64,000 bases of DNA from positions 14,055,095-14,119,094 of the forward strand of contig OZ038439.1 of assembly GCA_964036275.1 (NCBI GenBank), given 5' to 3'. This DNA is from Litoditis marina (lineage: Eukaryota; Nematoda; Chromadorea; Rhabditida; Rhabditidae). The translations under genes and the position numbers were made by a program. Under the pieces are notes generated by a model. The model searched no databases. It was given only the letters and a program-made list of their open reading frames with translations, and was not told where the DNA came from. Within the stretch, counting starts at the first letter, position 1; each line of letters opens with the position of its first letter. Positions 12,126-24,526 of this stretch are shown here, piece after piece.

Positions 12126-12424
12126 GCTGTTAGTCAATTGCACAAACACGTGAAACGTGTTTAACAGATCAGAGTGCGTATGCTAGAAGATCCCGGTACC
12201 TTTCTCCCATCCTGCGTCTCCTCAAACATACGCTATTTCTCTGCTCCTACATCCCGCCGGGATGTAAGAGACGAGAAATAGTGCGGCAGAGCGAGAGACG
12301 CAGGATGGGATGAAGGTGCCGCGATCTTCTAGCATACGGACTCAGCCCTCGGAAACGTGCAATGACAAAGTGCACGATGCATAACTAAAATACTACGTGA
12401 CTATTCAATTGACTTCTAGTGTAA
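12126..12424. mobile_element. MITE family M3 copy split by a nested M1 insertion
   Basis: The two flanks (12126-12178 and about 12337-12424) together match the uninterrupted copies at about 42930-43063, 51681-51806 and 62049-62180, with blocks TTAGTCAATTGCACA, GTGCAATGACAAAGTGCACG and TTGACTTCTAGT. The inverted ends are imperfect. Interrupted by the palindromic element at 12181-12334. Confidence 0.75.
12181..12334. mobile_element. Tc1/mariner-type MITE, family M1, TA target duplication
   Basis: 154 bp with inverted ends TGCTAGAAGATC / GATCTTCTAGCA, flanked by TA on both sides (12179-12180, 12335-12336). Nearly palindromic along its length around CCCGCCGGGA. No transposase. Other family members: 7279, 16901, 27181, 32833, 57240. 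Confidence 0.85.
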
Positions 12425-15351
12425 CGGAGCGACGTGAATAAATACATATGAAATAATGAATGCTCTTCAGTGATAACATGAATGTGTTCCTGTACTTTTT
12501 CATGAATGTACAACAAATATGTGGAACCGCATACCACCATTGTTTGAAAAATTCACATGACTAAAACCGGGTTTCTTCGATTCTGGTTAATTTTATGTAC
12601 TAATATTAGTATATAACAAAACCATGAACAGAAATTAGACACCAATTTCGTTCTACTTGAATGATCACTAGAAAATTGTCTCGTAAATTACCTCGTTTTT
12701 CAAGTTGACAAACTAATTCCAATCAAATCACTCGACATCTTTGTTATACTTTTTTATGCGCTACTTGTCACAATAAATCGCTCCCTCACGTAGTGTTTTC
12801 CAAGTCGACCAAAAACTTGAAAGTGTTCGTTACAAGACCATATTTCCCTAATCTAACCATAAAGTTAAAATGTTTTCATTTGAAGAGGAACAAAATCTAT
12901 CCATTTAATATTAAAATTGGCGCTAGTTTGAGCTAGATGTGTCTCTCAGAGTGGTGAATAATTCTACCTCATCATTAAAAGCAGTCTGTTACGTTTCTCT
13001 TCTCTCAGAAGGAACTTTCCGAAAAGTACAGAGTTGTATGTGCCCTGTTACTCAAATAAATGTAACTGTCTCACAAATCGTTGGGTACAATCCCCGTCAC
13101 ATATGCTACATGATTTAGCATTTGAATTGTATTCGAACCTTTGTGCGCGTGACATAATGAACTATAAAAACTGTGAACTATAGGGTTCATTTTCCAAATG
13201 AACTTATGGACAGCGCGCTTGGGATCACAATATTTCAGATAATTCATATTTCACGAAGGGCTATAATACTTTGAACATCAGCCAAACATTTAGTTGACTG
13301 GCTGCCGAAATTCGCTTTCGAAATGTGAGAACTATGGACTATTTTCTCTCCACACATTTAGCTTTTTTTTCAATTATTAAAGTGCCACATCTGATGATGT
13401 GACACGTGTTTAACCATTTTGTAATTTTTCAGCTGTCAAGCAAACAAAGTTCAACAGGTGCTTCTACATTTCTCATAATTTTTCTTAATATTTTGACCTC
13501 GTACTTTCTTGACAACCGAGTAAATAAAATTGTTCCTGATGTAATAATCTCAATGGAAATAAAGGTCTTAAAAATTCAGTACATTCAGATCTGTTTTGAT
13601 CGTATTCTCAAAGCAGTGGTGGATAGTAAGAAAAAGTGTTGCGCAACGTGGTAAAACATCAGAATAAGCATGAGCCTCTCGACCTGCATCTCAACGCAAT
13701 TAGCATCTCGGCCTCGTATCTTGAAATACTCCCACGAGTTTCATATGTTTCATTCCCATGACCTTTAGTTTCATTCCCATGACCTTCAAACATCAAAACA
13801 TATTTGTATCACGTAGAAACGTGTTGACACTTTTGGCCAGAAAAATATCCCAAGCATGCCGTACTGAAATATGAGCATAATAAGCGTTTCGTACTGAAAT
13901 AAGAGCAAAACACAACATATCTCTTGATCCAAATTGTTGATGATATTAATATTATTCTAGTATCAGTTTACTCGACTTTCATAAGCTTTCTCACCATTTT
14001 CACTTTTACCAGATATCATCACGTCGAAGCTTTCGTGAAGTTTAGTGATTTTTCACTACTTTTACTGAAGCGACCCGGAAGTTTTCGGAAATTTTGCAAA
14101 ATCTGTTGTTCACCGGGAAGCGTTCATGATTATCACGTTTATTAGTCCAGTATGCGGCAATTAACTTGATTATACATAACTGCTACTCTTTTTTTCCGAA
14201 TCCCATAATTAGAGTGGTTGATACAGACACTGTCTCCGAACACTCAACTGTTGTTGTATAACTTTTAGAATGATTGAATTCATCAGAATCAATAATACTC
14301 TAGACCGGAAGTCATTACCATTTTCAATTTTGTAAACGGATTACGCGCTTGATAGGGCATGAAAAGCTTGCGTCCACTTTTTTTAGAAATTCATTGATGT
14401 GAACTATTTCACTTTTGTCATAATTTTTGAATTTGCGAGAGTCATACTTCGTATCAGTCATTCGTGGGTGTTCACACTACGCTGCTTTCGAATGGCTGTT
14501 TTGTAACAAATACAGGGGCTTTCATCACTCCTCATAGTTCTTAGTATTGAGAATTACCTATCTATTGACGGCATTTCGAAAGTTTTCCGAATTGTTTTAC
14601 TTGTCGTAGGTTTACCTTTTAACATTCAATATTTCACTGTGAAGGGACAGAATTACCGCACTTTAGTAGAAAGTACCAATCTGTGTATTCTTCCAAAACT
14701 ACTTCCTCAACTATCGAACGCACTCAAGCAAAGTATTGAATACTAATTCATGTTCATTCGAGATAGTTCGCGCTTGATAATGAAGTCTTACTTCCGAGAA
14801 CAGATTACTGGTAGAGTTTTGAAAGCTTCCAACCAGCACTTTTTAGGTAGAATTTTTGCCTGAACTGTTTTATTCTCTAGGCAAATCGCTAAAAATTGTT
14901 TTTTCTGCAAAATAACTTTCGTAACTATCAATCTCACTCAGGCAATGTATTGACAGCTGATTTATAGTCAATTCGTAGTCAGGGTCACTCGAGATTAGCC
15001 AGAAAACGTAACTTTTGACGACAAGCTCTTGATTGATTTCTAGGCGTATTTGTTCTCAAAGTTTTGTGAAAGCACTCAAATACACACATTTAATTTTGTT
15101 CAGAGAATTTTGTTAATTTTGTTCTTCAGTCAAGTACAATTATATTTCCCCACATATTCTGTATTTCCAGATGTTTTTAAAACATTTTTCACTCGTTCGC
15201 CCTTCTGAGTTCGAATGCATATTGTGTGGGATCGCACGTTATCTCACGTCAACTACAGCGTCAGTTATTGTAAGTGATTACAATATTGTATCATTCACTA
15301 ATTTGTTAAGATTTCAGTAATTCTACCGTTCGTGATCGCGAGAACCTCGTC

Positions 15352-18300
15352 ATGTTGGACTGTCCCGAACTGGATACGGAACAAGAAACATACCTGAGTC
15401 TGATGAAGATCGTCTCCGTAATCTCGCTTCCTATCAACATCTTCACGACATACTGTATCATTTATCAGTCAACACATCAGATGAAATACTACCGTTGGCA
15501 CCTACTCAACTATCAGTTGTGTTCGCTCGCCCTTGATTTTTTCGTGAGTTTCTTCAGGTTTCGTTCGTTTATAGTCGTCGCCCACGGAAAGGCGGGAGGG
15601 CACTGTGTGTCTCACTTTTCGCTGTGTAAGCACATATGTCTTCGATTCCACAGTTTCCCGGTTTTGTGCCCTACTAGCGCGCTCTAAACCTATAAATTTG
15701 GCACTCACTATACCCCAGCCAATACAATGGTTTTTTCTCTCTATTAGATGATGCTTGTAGTTGAATCCCGTTGTAATTCGGTCGAAATATTGAAACTTCG
15801 GGGTATATTGAGTTATACAAAGACTTGTCATTTTCTACTTTCTGTACGTCATGCAGGCTACAAAACAACATCGTATCCTTCTCAACGTTACACTTACCAT
15901 CGATGATATCTATCATAGGTCATATTAGTATTATGATAATCTGGAACAAAATAGTTGTTTTCATTAAGACTTTTGAATGTTATCATGGAAATATGTCCTC
16001 AGTGAAAGATGCCTCTCAAAACCACCTCATACCTTTCTTAGGTCATATTTTATCCACTATTTAGATTTCCATAGCGACTCGTCCTATTTTCATCTCTCCT
16101 TTTGCAATGCTACTTTTCCGTGGCGAGTTCAACCGATTCAACCTAGTCAGCGCTCACCTGCAGAGTGTTCTCGTGGTATTTTTCATCTTGCTCGTCCTAA
16201 CCAGTATTCTACATCTATTCATATATCGCCTGAGGGCAACTCTGATGCCCAATCACTGGTTCAAGGTTAAAACCTGGCCATTTGTTCTCGTACTTCTGTT
16301 TTTCTATTGCATCACTAATGTAACGGTGGTGACGTCATTTTTGACTGAACCCAACAATCCACGGTACATGAGGGAGTTAACCGCTGTAAGTTGATCCTAT
16401 TTCTCGAAATCTGGTACGAAACTGGATTTAAAATTAATTGATTGATAATGAAAAACTATTCATAAACAAATCTTTTGTGATTCTTTTCGTAATCTAAACT
16501 ACAGACCAGTTATAAACAGTGGAGTATGACGAGAGGGAAGACAGACAGAGAAAAAGATAGAAGGAGAGAGGGAGGCAAAGCTGGTAGGAAAGAAAGATAG
16601 AAAGAAATAGAGAATGAGAGAAAAAATCCTAGATTCTGAGACGCCCCCACGTGACCGACTTGCCACTTTGCTCAACAAGTCTGCAACATTTTCTTCTCAG
16701 AACTTTTCTTGCATCACGGAATCTCTGATAACAGAAAAATACCTGGCTGCCTACAATGTGCCTAAACTCACATATACAGTCATATTACCTCTGACACTTA
16801 CACTAGTAGTGCTGTTTTCGCTCTACGTGGGCCTCGCGATGGGCGCATTGTCGTTGATAAGAAGGTTGGTTGGCTATTCTCAAAATACACTGAGTATGTT
16901 TGCTAGAACATCCCGAAACCTTTATCCAATTCTGCGTCTGCTCAAACATATACTCGTTGTCTGCTCTCACTTTCCGCCTGGATACGAGACGCAAAATAGT
17001 GTGCATAACAGAGAGACGCAGAGAGGGATGACGAGCCGGGGATGCTTTAGTAAACGTTCTCTGATGTGCTCAAAGTGAGCCAGACAGAAAAGTTGATCCG
17101 TGAGGTCTGATGAAATCAAGTCTACATGCTTTTCTGAGCCGAACTGGTGCATCTAATGAGCAAACGGTTGAATTAGTTCAGACTGAAAACGTCCCGGTAT
17201 GTAAAGTGTGAGGGTCTCATCATACTTTTTTGTTCGCGGCAGATACATAGAGCAGACTATGTTCATTGATTGCGTGCGATACATACAGCACACGATCGAT
17301 AACCATACATTGCTCAATGCATCTGTCGCAGACTGAACAAGTATGAAGAAATCCTAAGATTTGTGTGAAGGTCACAATGCAGTCTCGCTTTTATTTTACC
17401 CTTATGCTCCAATCACCCTTTTAACGTTCATCTTTTACGTCGGTCATACTACTAGAAAATCGTATTAAGTCACGTACGGCCTATTTAATACCTTTTTGGT
17501 CCGCAACCGACAAGTTGAAAAAACTATGGTTTTCAATCAAGTATACTGTACGCTGTACCTATTCAATATGATTAAAAATGGTTTGTACTATGTACCTGTC
17601 GCCGTCAATAAAGTCGATAGCCATGACAGGCGTGAAACATAATTACTTTTGGAGCATAATCAACAACAACAACAACAACTTTTAAGTTTTTGTTGGATTT
17701 TTTCATTTCTTGTACCCTTAACTATTGAAAATCATGAGCGTTTCTTTTAGTTCCCAGCAAACGTCGCAACGGACTCTGCAAATGCAGAGAAGAGTCGTAT
17801 TCCAATTGTGCTTTCAAGTTTTTGTGCCTCTCATTCTTCTCATGATTCCCGGAAGCGGGGTCGTTTTCACTGTTTATGAACAGTATTTCGGTCTTCAAGG
17901 TAAGCGCTCATTTTTTCATGGTGAACTTATCTCCACTGTATTTCAAATTCAAGACATGAAGGTGAGTTAGAACACAACATTCACAATTTGTTCTACTTGT
18001 CGTTCAATAGAACTCCGGGGGAGCGTTCGTTTTAGAGCGGTGGATGTGTGCGGCGATGTAAAAAGTGCTGATAAAAAATGTAAAAATTTCACTAATTTTG
18101 TCAAGGTGCATATAAATAACATAACAAGCGCTAGAAGAGTATGATTTGTACAGTGAACCTCAGAAAACGTTCGTTCCATTCGGTCTCTTTGCTGCCAAAT
18201 CTTTAGCATTTGTCTCAACTAATATTTTTCAGCTCTTGTCAACACCGCCTTTATTGCTCTCTCCTCACATGGGGCGATCGGTGCTTTAGTATTACTGTCG

Positions 18301-18465
18301 ATAAACCGACACTATCGGAATTATATCCTCAAAATCAGCGGAATACGATTCGCAATGAAACTGTGCGGCAAGCCTCAACCAACTGTGACCAACCTGTCGA
18401 GTTCAGTGCGGGCGAGAATGTTCGCGGAGCGAACTCAGGAGAACCGTCGAATGTCGAGTAAGTAG
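15352..18465 (+). CDS. Sri/Srh-type 7TM chemoreceptor gene 1, intact
   Basis: Predicted chemosensory GPCR of the Str superfamily, Sri (or Srh) class. Exons 15352-15543, 16065-16385, 16701-16864, 17751-17899, 18233-18465; 1059 nt, 352 aa, GT/AG throughout, exon sizes matching its two paralogues (192/321/164 nt). Exon 1 starts MLDCPELDTEQ, then TM1 and the class motif MKYYRWHLLNYQ into TM2. Exon 2 has TM2-TM4; exon 3 an extracellular NFSCIT block and TM5; exon 4 the intracellular QRTLQMQRR motif and TM6 (QVFVPLILLMIPG); exon 5 SSHGAIGALVLLSIN-HYR (TM7) and a long Ser/Arg-rich tail. A 3' acceptor TTTCAG lies about 35 nt before the ATG. AATAAA at 18500-18505 is a plausible poly(A) signal. Intron 1 holds a tRNA-like repeat, intron 3 an M1 MITE. 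Confidence 0.87.
15569..15712 (+). repeat. tRNA-like repeat, family R1 copy 4 (internally deleted)
   Basis: Head TATAGTCGTCGCCCACGGAA and tail TTTGGCACTCACTATA are present, and CTTCGATTCC is kept, but the A-box to B-box block is mostly missing. Located in intron 1 of the sri-type gene. Confidence 0.75.
16901..17053. mobile_element. Tc1/mariner-type MITE, family M1, decayed copy
   Basis: Begins TGCTAGAACATCCCG and carries TTCTGCGTCTGCTCAAAC opposite AGAGAGACGCAGAGAGGGAT, the same palindromic plan as 12181-12334. In intron 3 of the sri-type gene. Confidence 0.7.
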
Positions 18466-18499
18466 ATTGTGCGTTCTGTTTTTTTAGAAAATGGTTTCG

Positions 18500-18505
18500 A
18501 ATAAA
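18500..18505 (+). terminator. Poly(A) signal AATAAA of the sri-type gene
   Basis: AATAAA 35 nt downstream of the stop codon of the gene ending at 18465. The position suits a short nematode 3' UTR. Confidence 0.5.
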
Positions 18506-19180
18506 TATGTTTTGTCAACATTTGTGTTTCGATTAATTGAACTTCTGTTCATAGACACAGATGCATAAATCTCAGAGACATACTAACAAGATGATGAATC
18601 ACTTTGTAAGATGCCAAACCAGCTGTTTCGTAAGATGATGACTTTCAACAATTGGTCCGAATACGAAACTTTCGAGCTACGTAAAGTACTGCTCTATTGT
18701 TTTTGAAACTGTGAGTGCTAATTAGACGATTCAGAGAAAACATTCATTCTCATTTGAATGTTGAGTTAAAATGATGCCTCGCGAGCAGATCTTCACTACA
18801 GCGTAACCACTACAGCATGTAGAACGGAGAGTTGTTGGGAGGAACTTTCTTGAAATTGTCAAAGTGAAAACACATCAATTCTGAGTCTTCTGTAAAAAAT
18901 GTGAATCCAGTCGCAATTTCACACGAGAAAGATACGCGGATGCAAAACTGCCTTGCCCATTGGAAACGGATTATTGGATTAAATCTGTTACCGACCGTAG
19001 ATGAATTCTCATCAAATTAGCGCTCTTGGACACGTACCACCTGAATAACCGCGCGCTTTTGGGAATGGGTAGCTCTGGTTCACTTTACAACTTGCTTTTG
19101 ACACGCAACAACTATTTTATGTATAATGCCTGTTTACATTCACGCAAATCGATAGGAGGCTAAATTCAATTGGCACAGGG
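18506..19180. other. Intergenic, nothing recognised
   Basis: No supported exon, repeat or RNA seen between the sri-type gene and the LINE-like element. Confidence 0.4.
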
Positions 19181-20401
19181 TGCTTATGTTCTGCCATTAT
19201 TTTGGTTCAAAACGTTCAGAGTTTGAAGTGGTAGAAGTGCGGAAGACACTACATTTCCACCCTTTGCCTCGGTCCTGTGAGGTGACCCCTCCCGATTGAT
19301 TATTAGGCCATCGCCTCGTCCAAAAATGGTACCACTTCGAACCCATTTTTTCACCATTTTGAGTGAAATCAAAACACTCAACTCCAAACTCGACAATCTC
19401 ACTCAATCTCTACCCACTATTATTCAATCCGAACTCCACCGTTTCAACGATCGTCGATGTCTCACTATTTATGGTCTACCAGAGGACTCAACAACAAAGA
19501 AAAAGGTGAATTCAATATTTAATTTGGTCTCCATCACGTCTTCAAATGTTTCTATCCTCCACCGTTTGGGTAAATCTCGTCAAGATGGTTTACCTCGCCC
19601 GCTCAAAGTTTCTATCAAAGATGGTATTCCGTTTCCTCGTCTCATTGATCTTTCTACTGCGATGAAATCTGAAGCTTCTATGTCAACTTTTCATGTTCGG
19701 AAGTTCGAGACCCCGGAACAGCGGAAGGCCGGATTCCTCGCCAGACAATCGAAACGAGACGCCGCCCGAGCTGAGGTCACCGACCAAACTACAACGCAGC
19801 CAAATCCAGCCGACACCAACCCTCACAATGAGGCAGAGTTAGTTGAAGAGTTTAGAGGTCCTGAATTAACTATTTCTCCCTCCATAACCTCCATAACATC
19901 TGATTCTGCCCAAATGATTCCTTCTCAACACCATGATTCTTCTTCAACGTCCCCTGAATTGCCTTCCAACGATGATCCTGTTCCTATTGATGTCTTCTCA
20001 TTCGATTATTTCTATGAACACAATGTACTGCCTAAACTTTATCCCAAACAGCTCGAGAGTATCTCTCGCAATTGTGAAGTTGTTCGTTCTCATTGTGAAA
20101 AGTTCCCTAAGATGTCTGTTGAAGATTGTTATGTCCGATTCGTGCCTGATTTCTTCAGAACTACTTTCATTAAGAAGTACTATGAGTTGTATGATTACAA
20201 GATTGTCCCTGCATCCCGTTTCAAAAACCAATATCTCTGATTGTTCCATTTTCTTCAATCATACGCAATTTATCATCCTGTTCTCTTTTCCTTCTTGTTT
20301 ACAAGCATTCAAAGTTTCGTAATATCCGTTCAATTTGATTTTTCACGGTCTCGTTATGATTGTATGAACATACGGATAATGAATTATTATTATTATTATT
20401 A
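19180..20401 (+). mobile_element. ORF1-only LINE-like retroelement with (ATT)n tail
   Basis: Contains one long open frame followed by about 140 bp of AT-rich 3' sequence and a (ATT)n microsatellite at about 20382-20401, typical of the 3' end of some non-LTR retroelements. No reverse transcriptase or endonuclease frame is present on either side. The 5' limit is uncertain; I place it near 19180. Confidence 0.6.
19326..20240 (+). CDS. LINE ORF1-like protein
   Basis: 304 aa from the first ATG (an open frame continues upstream to about 19296 without ATG). The N-terminal third has a heptad-like stretch (ILSEIKTLNSKLDNLTQSL, residues ~14-32) that may be a coiled coil, then CLTIYGLPED and VSILHRLGKSRQDGLPRPLKV, the layout of the RNA-binding (RRM-like) region of non-LTR retrotransposon ORF1 proteins. 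A polar Ser/Pro/Thr-rich linker follows, then an acidic-aromatic C-terminal region (about residues 220-304) that I do not recognise. The frame is intact over its whole length, suggesting a young copy or selection. Codon and base composition are AT-richer than the receptor exons. Alternative: a domesticated ORF1; nothing proves it. Function inferred from family resemblance only. Confidence 0.65.
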   Translation: MVPLRTHFFTILSEIKTLNSKLDNLTQSLPTIIQSELHRFNDRRCLTIYGLPEDSTTKKKVNSIFNLVSITSSNVSILHRLGKSRQDGLPRPLKVSIKDGIPFPRLIDLSTAMKSEASMSTFHVRKFETPEQRKAGFLARQSKRDAARAEVTDQTTTQPNPADTNPHNEAELVEEFRGPELTISPSITSITSDSAQMIPSQHHDSSSTSPELPSNDDPVPIDVFSFDYFYEHNVLPKLYPKQLESISRNCEVVRSHCEKFPKMSVEDCYVRFVPDFFRTTFIKKYYELYDYKIVPASRFKNQYL

Positions 20402-21483
20402 CTACCAAAACTTCGAGAAAACCCAAACACGCCAACATATCAAACTTCTCAAACTTCGACCTGGAAACTGGAGTATATTACAGTAGAAGGTTATAAATGG
20501 GTGGAACACACTATAAGAAGGCCGAGTTGTTCAATACGGCTCCAACTAAACTGTCAAGCATATCGCCTGAGTCACTGAGAGTAGAGGCTTTTACGTTCGA
20601 AACTTGGCGCAGTAATCGAAAATCTATGGGATGGGTGATTTTTTGAACAGTACGGTCAACGCGCAAAATCACTCAAAAAGGCTAACGAAAAATATTAGCT
20701 GTTTCTAGTTTCATTACGATATCAAAGCAGAAAACTCTCCACAACACTTCCTCCTCCTTACTCAGACGAGTATTGGGTGAGAAAATCTCTCCGCAAACAT
20801 TACTATGGAAGTAATTTTTCTCAAATCACGGAAGTGCAATGTTTGCGGCTGCAGAAATTAGGTCGTGGGACAGTTAACATCTAATAGAAACCAGATATAG
20901 TTCAGCAAACGTTACACGGTATGGTACAACGAGATTCGAAATATGAGAGACGTGAAGTACAAGATGGAAAACGTGTATTCAATCGAGTGATCTCAAATCC
21001 ATGTGGCCCGAGAAATGTACGGCTAAGATTTTGTTATCGTGAAACGTAAAACTTTGATGTATGCTCTAATAACTTCGTGTTTCGCAAAACAAGCCCTAAA
21101 ACTCGCGACAATACTGTAAATTATCAATTTCCCAACGCGAAGATAGTATTGCTTCCTTTTTTGGCTTTTGCAGACTAATAGGTTCTGTTTGTCTGTGGCA
21201 AGAGGTGTCCTGGAGGTACATGAGTCGCTGAGAAAGTTTGGCTACTTCCTTGAATGCTTCATAAAAGAGTCTACTCCCACATACGTTTATTCTCACAATT
21301 ACGATAGTTCCGCATTACCCGCGGTGTATAGAAGGGGAAGATTGATAAACTTCACTGTTTTCCCTCACCCAACTTGCTGGATCGTAAATTTTGTAGTCAA
21401 TGTACAAGTTTTTATCACGTTTCACTCACTTCATTTCCATTTCAATCACACTCCCGAAAAATCATCCTTTTTTTCAGTTGAAA
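20402..21483. other. Upstream region of receptor pseudogene, duplicated at 28.4-30.2 kb
   Basis: No exon. Several blocks recur upstream of the gene at 30228: a CTCCGCAAACATT...GCAATGTTTGCGG-type segment (20790-20850 and 28465-28545), CGAGAAATGTACGGCTAAG (21009 and 29148), and GGTACATGAGTCGCTGAGAA (21216 and 29402). These shared blocks mark a tandem duplication that includes promoter sequence. Confidence 0.6.
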
Positions 21484-22517
21484 ATGGAAAAGACAAACGT
21501 GAAATCAATCATGAACTACGTGGAGATGGCCAAAGAAGTGGTGAGTTATGAGATGATAACAGTTAGGAGACAGTAGCTCGAACTGTCTAGATAGTCAAGT
21601 TTTGAAAAAGCACGCTTGTTTATCCTTCACATCGAAATTCATTTTTTGGGTTTCGACTAAATGGGTTGAATCAACACTGGCAGTCAAAACAATTTGAAAA
21701 ATCGATTATGGTTTTTTTCAGTCGCATTGACTTCTTGACACGACGCCAACATTTCTCTCAACTTTTACTAAAAAGTGGAAAGTTTTTTTTCCATAATGTA
21801 GTACTCCGTGTGCGGGTAAGAAGTAGGAATTACAACGGTCTTTTTTCAGGTATTGCAATGGAATCCGGAAAACTGTCCGGAAATGGACCAGCCCTATTGG
21901 GCTAGCGACCTCATCGCTTATCTCTCCATCATCCTCATTATAATCTACGTTTTCGTTCTCGTTTGCATTTTTTGTTCGACGGAGGCAAATACGAGCAATT
22001 CTTTCTAGCGTTGTGCCTACATGCTTGCGATCGGGAATCTTTCCATCATCCTTTTGGCAATTAGAGGTATGGAGAGTGCCGGACCTTTGGTAGCAGTTTT
22101 ATCTTGATACGCGACATAATCTAGTAGTTTCCAACGAAAAAAATCGCATCCACTTACAAACACACGGGAAAGGGCAATATACACATAGGTTTCGCTTACG
22201 GAATAGATTTTATATTACGGTTAATTGTCACTTGCGCTGTGTCAAATGCGGAAGGCATTTTGGCGGCGACGGCATTTTTGCCGCGGCTGAAAAACTGCGA
22301 AAGAGGTGACGGTTTTTTAGAATTTTCTTATATTTTCTTCTTTAATTCATCATTGTGCTTGCTTGCTCAGAAACGAGCTACTATTTAATGGCAAAGAATG
22401 GTTCCTAGAAAACAAAACTGAAAGAACAGGAACTCAATGTAATATGGTTCCACGGAGTATGGTCATAATGCTTCAATTATCCGTAGTTCGATTTGATCAC
22501 TTCTAGTTACACCTTAA

Positions 22518-22701
22518 AGGGGGACAGAAAGGAAAGTTAATATGAACGAGCGTATCGAGGGAAACCGATAAGTATTACTTTTAATTCGAACTAACGAACC
22601 CAATTTGCATACGGTTGGCACGTGTTTGCCTTTTTTGGCGCGCGCAACGTTATATTTAGGTACCCCGCGGTACCTAATCTAGCTTTCCTTTCTGTCCCCC
22701 T
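22518..22701. mobile_element. piggyBac-type MITE, copy 2, TTAA target site
   Basis: Inverted ends AGGGGGACAGAAAGGAAAG and CTTTCCTTTCTGTCCCCCT, each flanked by TTAA (22514-22517 and 22702-22705), the diagnostic target of piggyBac elements. Interior about 185 bp, no coding. In intron 2 of the receptor pseudogene. Homologous to 4400-4594. Confidence 0.85.
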
Positions 22702-22877
22702 TTAAAGTTTACGAGGGGCTGATCGATTGAGCAGTGCACGTTGTATAGTGTTATGGATTCCACACATAACACATAATAATGTTCCTACGGCTGTGTTCAG
22801 AGTTGTAGCTGGAAGAAAGGCAATTGTGTACTCTATAGCACACTTTGCTGTATAAGATTCGTAAACAACTTTGCCAT

Positions 22878-22981
22878 AAGCTCGGTTGGTATAGTGGTTA
22901 CCGTCCGCGCCTCTCGAACTTTTGCGCACGGTTCGCGCTTCACATGAGGCGGATCTTTCATAGATTTGGCACGCACTATAG
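22878..22981 (+). repeat. tRNA-like repeat related to family R1
   Basis: Starts AAGCTCGGTTGGTATAGTGG, then GTTACCGTCCGCGCCT, resembling a tRNA D-arm/A-box with a B-box-like ACGGTTCGCGC about 35 nt on. The tail ATTTGGCACGCACTATAG matches the R1 tail. Not a functional tRNA: the acceptor arms do not pair and there is no clear anticodon arm. In intron 2 of the receptor pseudogene, just before exon 3. Confidence 0.6.
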
Positions 22982-24526
22982 CAACTTCACAACACTACAT
23001 CGGTGATTTCAGACGGAATTGTTCGTTTCTGTATCGTGGGCGACGACCCAGCCAGGACGCTGGCGCTCATCGCTTGGAGCACCAGAGGGGTGCACATGAC
23101 GGTCACCGTCAACCTCACATTTGCCGCAATGAGATTCACGGCAGTGTTTTTCAACTTTCAGGTGTTATATTGTCTTTTTCAGTCAACCAACAGAGACAGC
23201 GAACTACACACTCCTTCACGTAGTGTCTTTTGTGACTTCCACGCGAAAACAACTCGAACTTTGACTCCAAAGAGCAATGATCTTCTGAAAATTAATTTTG
23301 GATGTAAACACTTGTAAGTTGGACATGTTATACCATAACAATGATTTTTGTTTAAGCAGGCTCAGCCGATCGTTGATAACTGAACGAATTTCCAGAAAGC
23401 CGACATAGTGGCCAGTGCCGGACTGATTCTGTCGTTTATTTGGACGCTGGACGGCGATTCACGTGCTGGCAGTTCATTTCGGCTTTGCTCGGGCGGCTTG
23501 GTACGAAAATGGAAGGTTGAGAGGCATGCTCCTGGAACCATTTGGCTTCACACGCAACGAACTACCATTCTATATTACCGTCGTCACCTTCCTCATCTAT
23601 GTGGTCACTGCTGTGAAACTGAAGGTGGTACGTTTAGTCGTTTCACGAAAGACTGAACCTCAATACAAATAACTAATATTTGAGATCGTACCCATGAATG
23701 CTCTACTTATAACAACCTGAATCCACCTAAATTACGCCGTTTCTCTGTGTTTACGTATCGCCAGAATACCACGTATCGCGAATATCGAGAGACGCAAGAT
23801 GAGAAAATAGTTTGGGTTTCTAGAACTAAAGTGTTTGAGCACGTAGTTTAGAACAGAATAGAGATGGCAGTTTCATAGACACAAAAACGTGAGAGAAATC
23901 AATATCATGTCGTAAGAAGTTATGATTTAATGAATAATCTCATGTCTTTACGTTGACGTACAGCCTGCAAGTAGCTCAAGGAGTGCCGTAATCCGTTTGT
24001 AGGCTACATTAGCGGAAAAGGGGAGAAATTCTTTCAAAAAATGTTTTATCGCCAGCATAGTTCCGTGGGTTCATCAAACTTTCTAATTTCTCAACAGAAA
24101 ACCGAGGAAGAGGTCCAGAGCTACTCACTTGCTGGAATAGTTCTGAACGTTATTTTTCAGTCTCACCGTCAAGGCACCAACAACAACAACATTTCTCGAG
24201 AAATTTTGTTTCTCGCTCAATCGCTGATTATCTTCCTGAAACAAATCGTCTATTTGTCTGTCATTTACGCGTATCTGATAAATTATAAAATACTAACGAC
24301 AGAACAAAACACGCAGTTGAAATATTTCGTGCGTCCCATCACCGCTGGAATCACACCGGTAACTTTCTTTCACATATTTTCGTTCTAGAACCTTTGGGAT
24401 GAATAGTTTTAATCCTCCCCACTCAGACCTCGGCAACATGCGAATAAAGTTTTAAGGCAGCTTCTCACCATGTTAATGCTCCTCAAATTATAAAAGTTTT
24501 TTTCTACGAGCGGCAGTTAGTCTTTA

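Larger units (their letters stand above)
10096..15351. other. 5.2 kb gene-free interval with several MITEs
   Basis: No exon that I can support; the ORFs present are short and lack family motifs. It contains a Harbinger-type MITE (10960-11387), a CTCATGAG element (11794-11981), a nested pair at 12126-12424, short tandem duplications around 13740-13790 (CATTCCCATGACCTT repeated) and 13855-13910. The rest, about 12430-13700 and 13930-15300, shows no structure to me. Confidence 0.5.

Noticed and set aside
15502..15831. 109-codon minus-strand open frame
   Set aside because: It overlaps an exon of the sri-type gene and a tRNA-like repeat on the other strand; a shadow.
24160..24360. Asn run in exon 5 of the pseudogene as a new microsatellite
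   Set aside because: The same four-Asn run is present in the intact sister, so it is ancestral to the pair.
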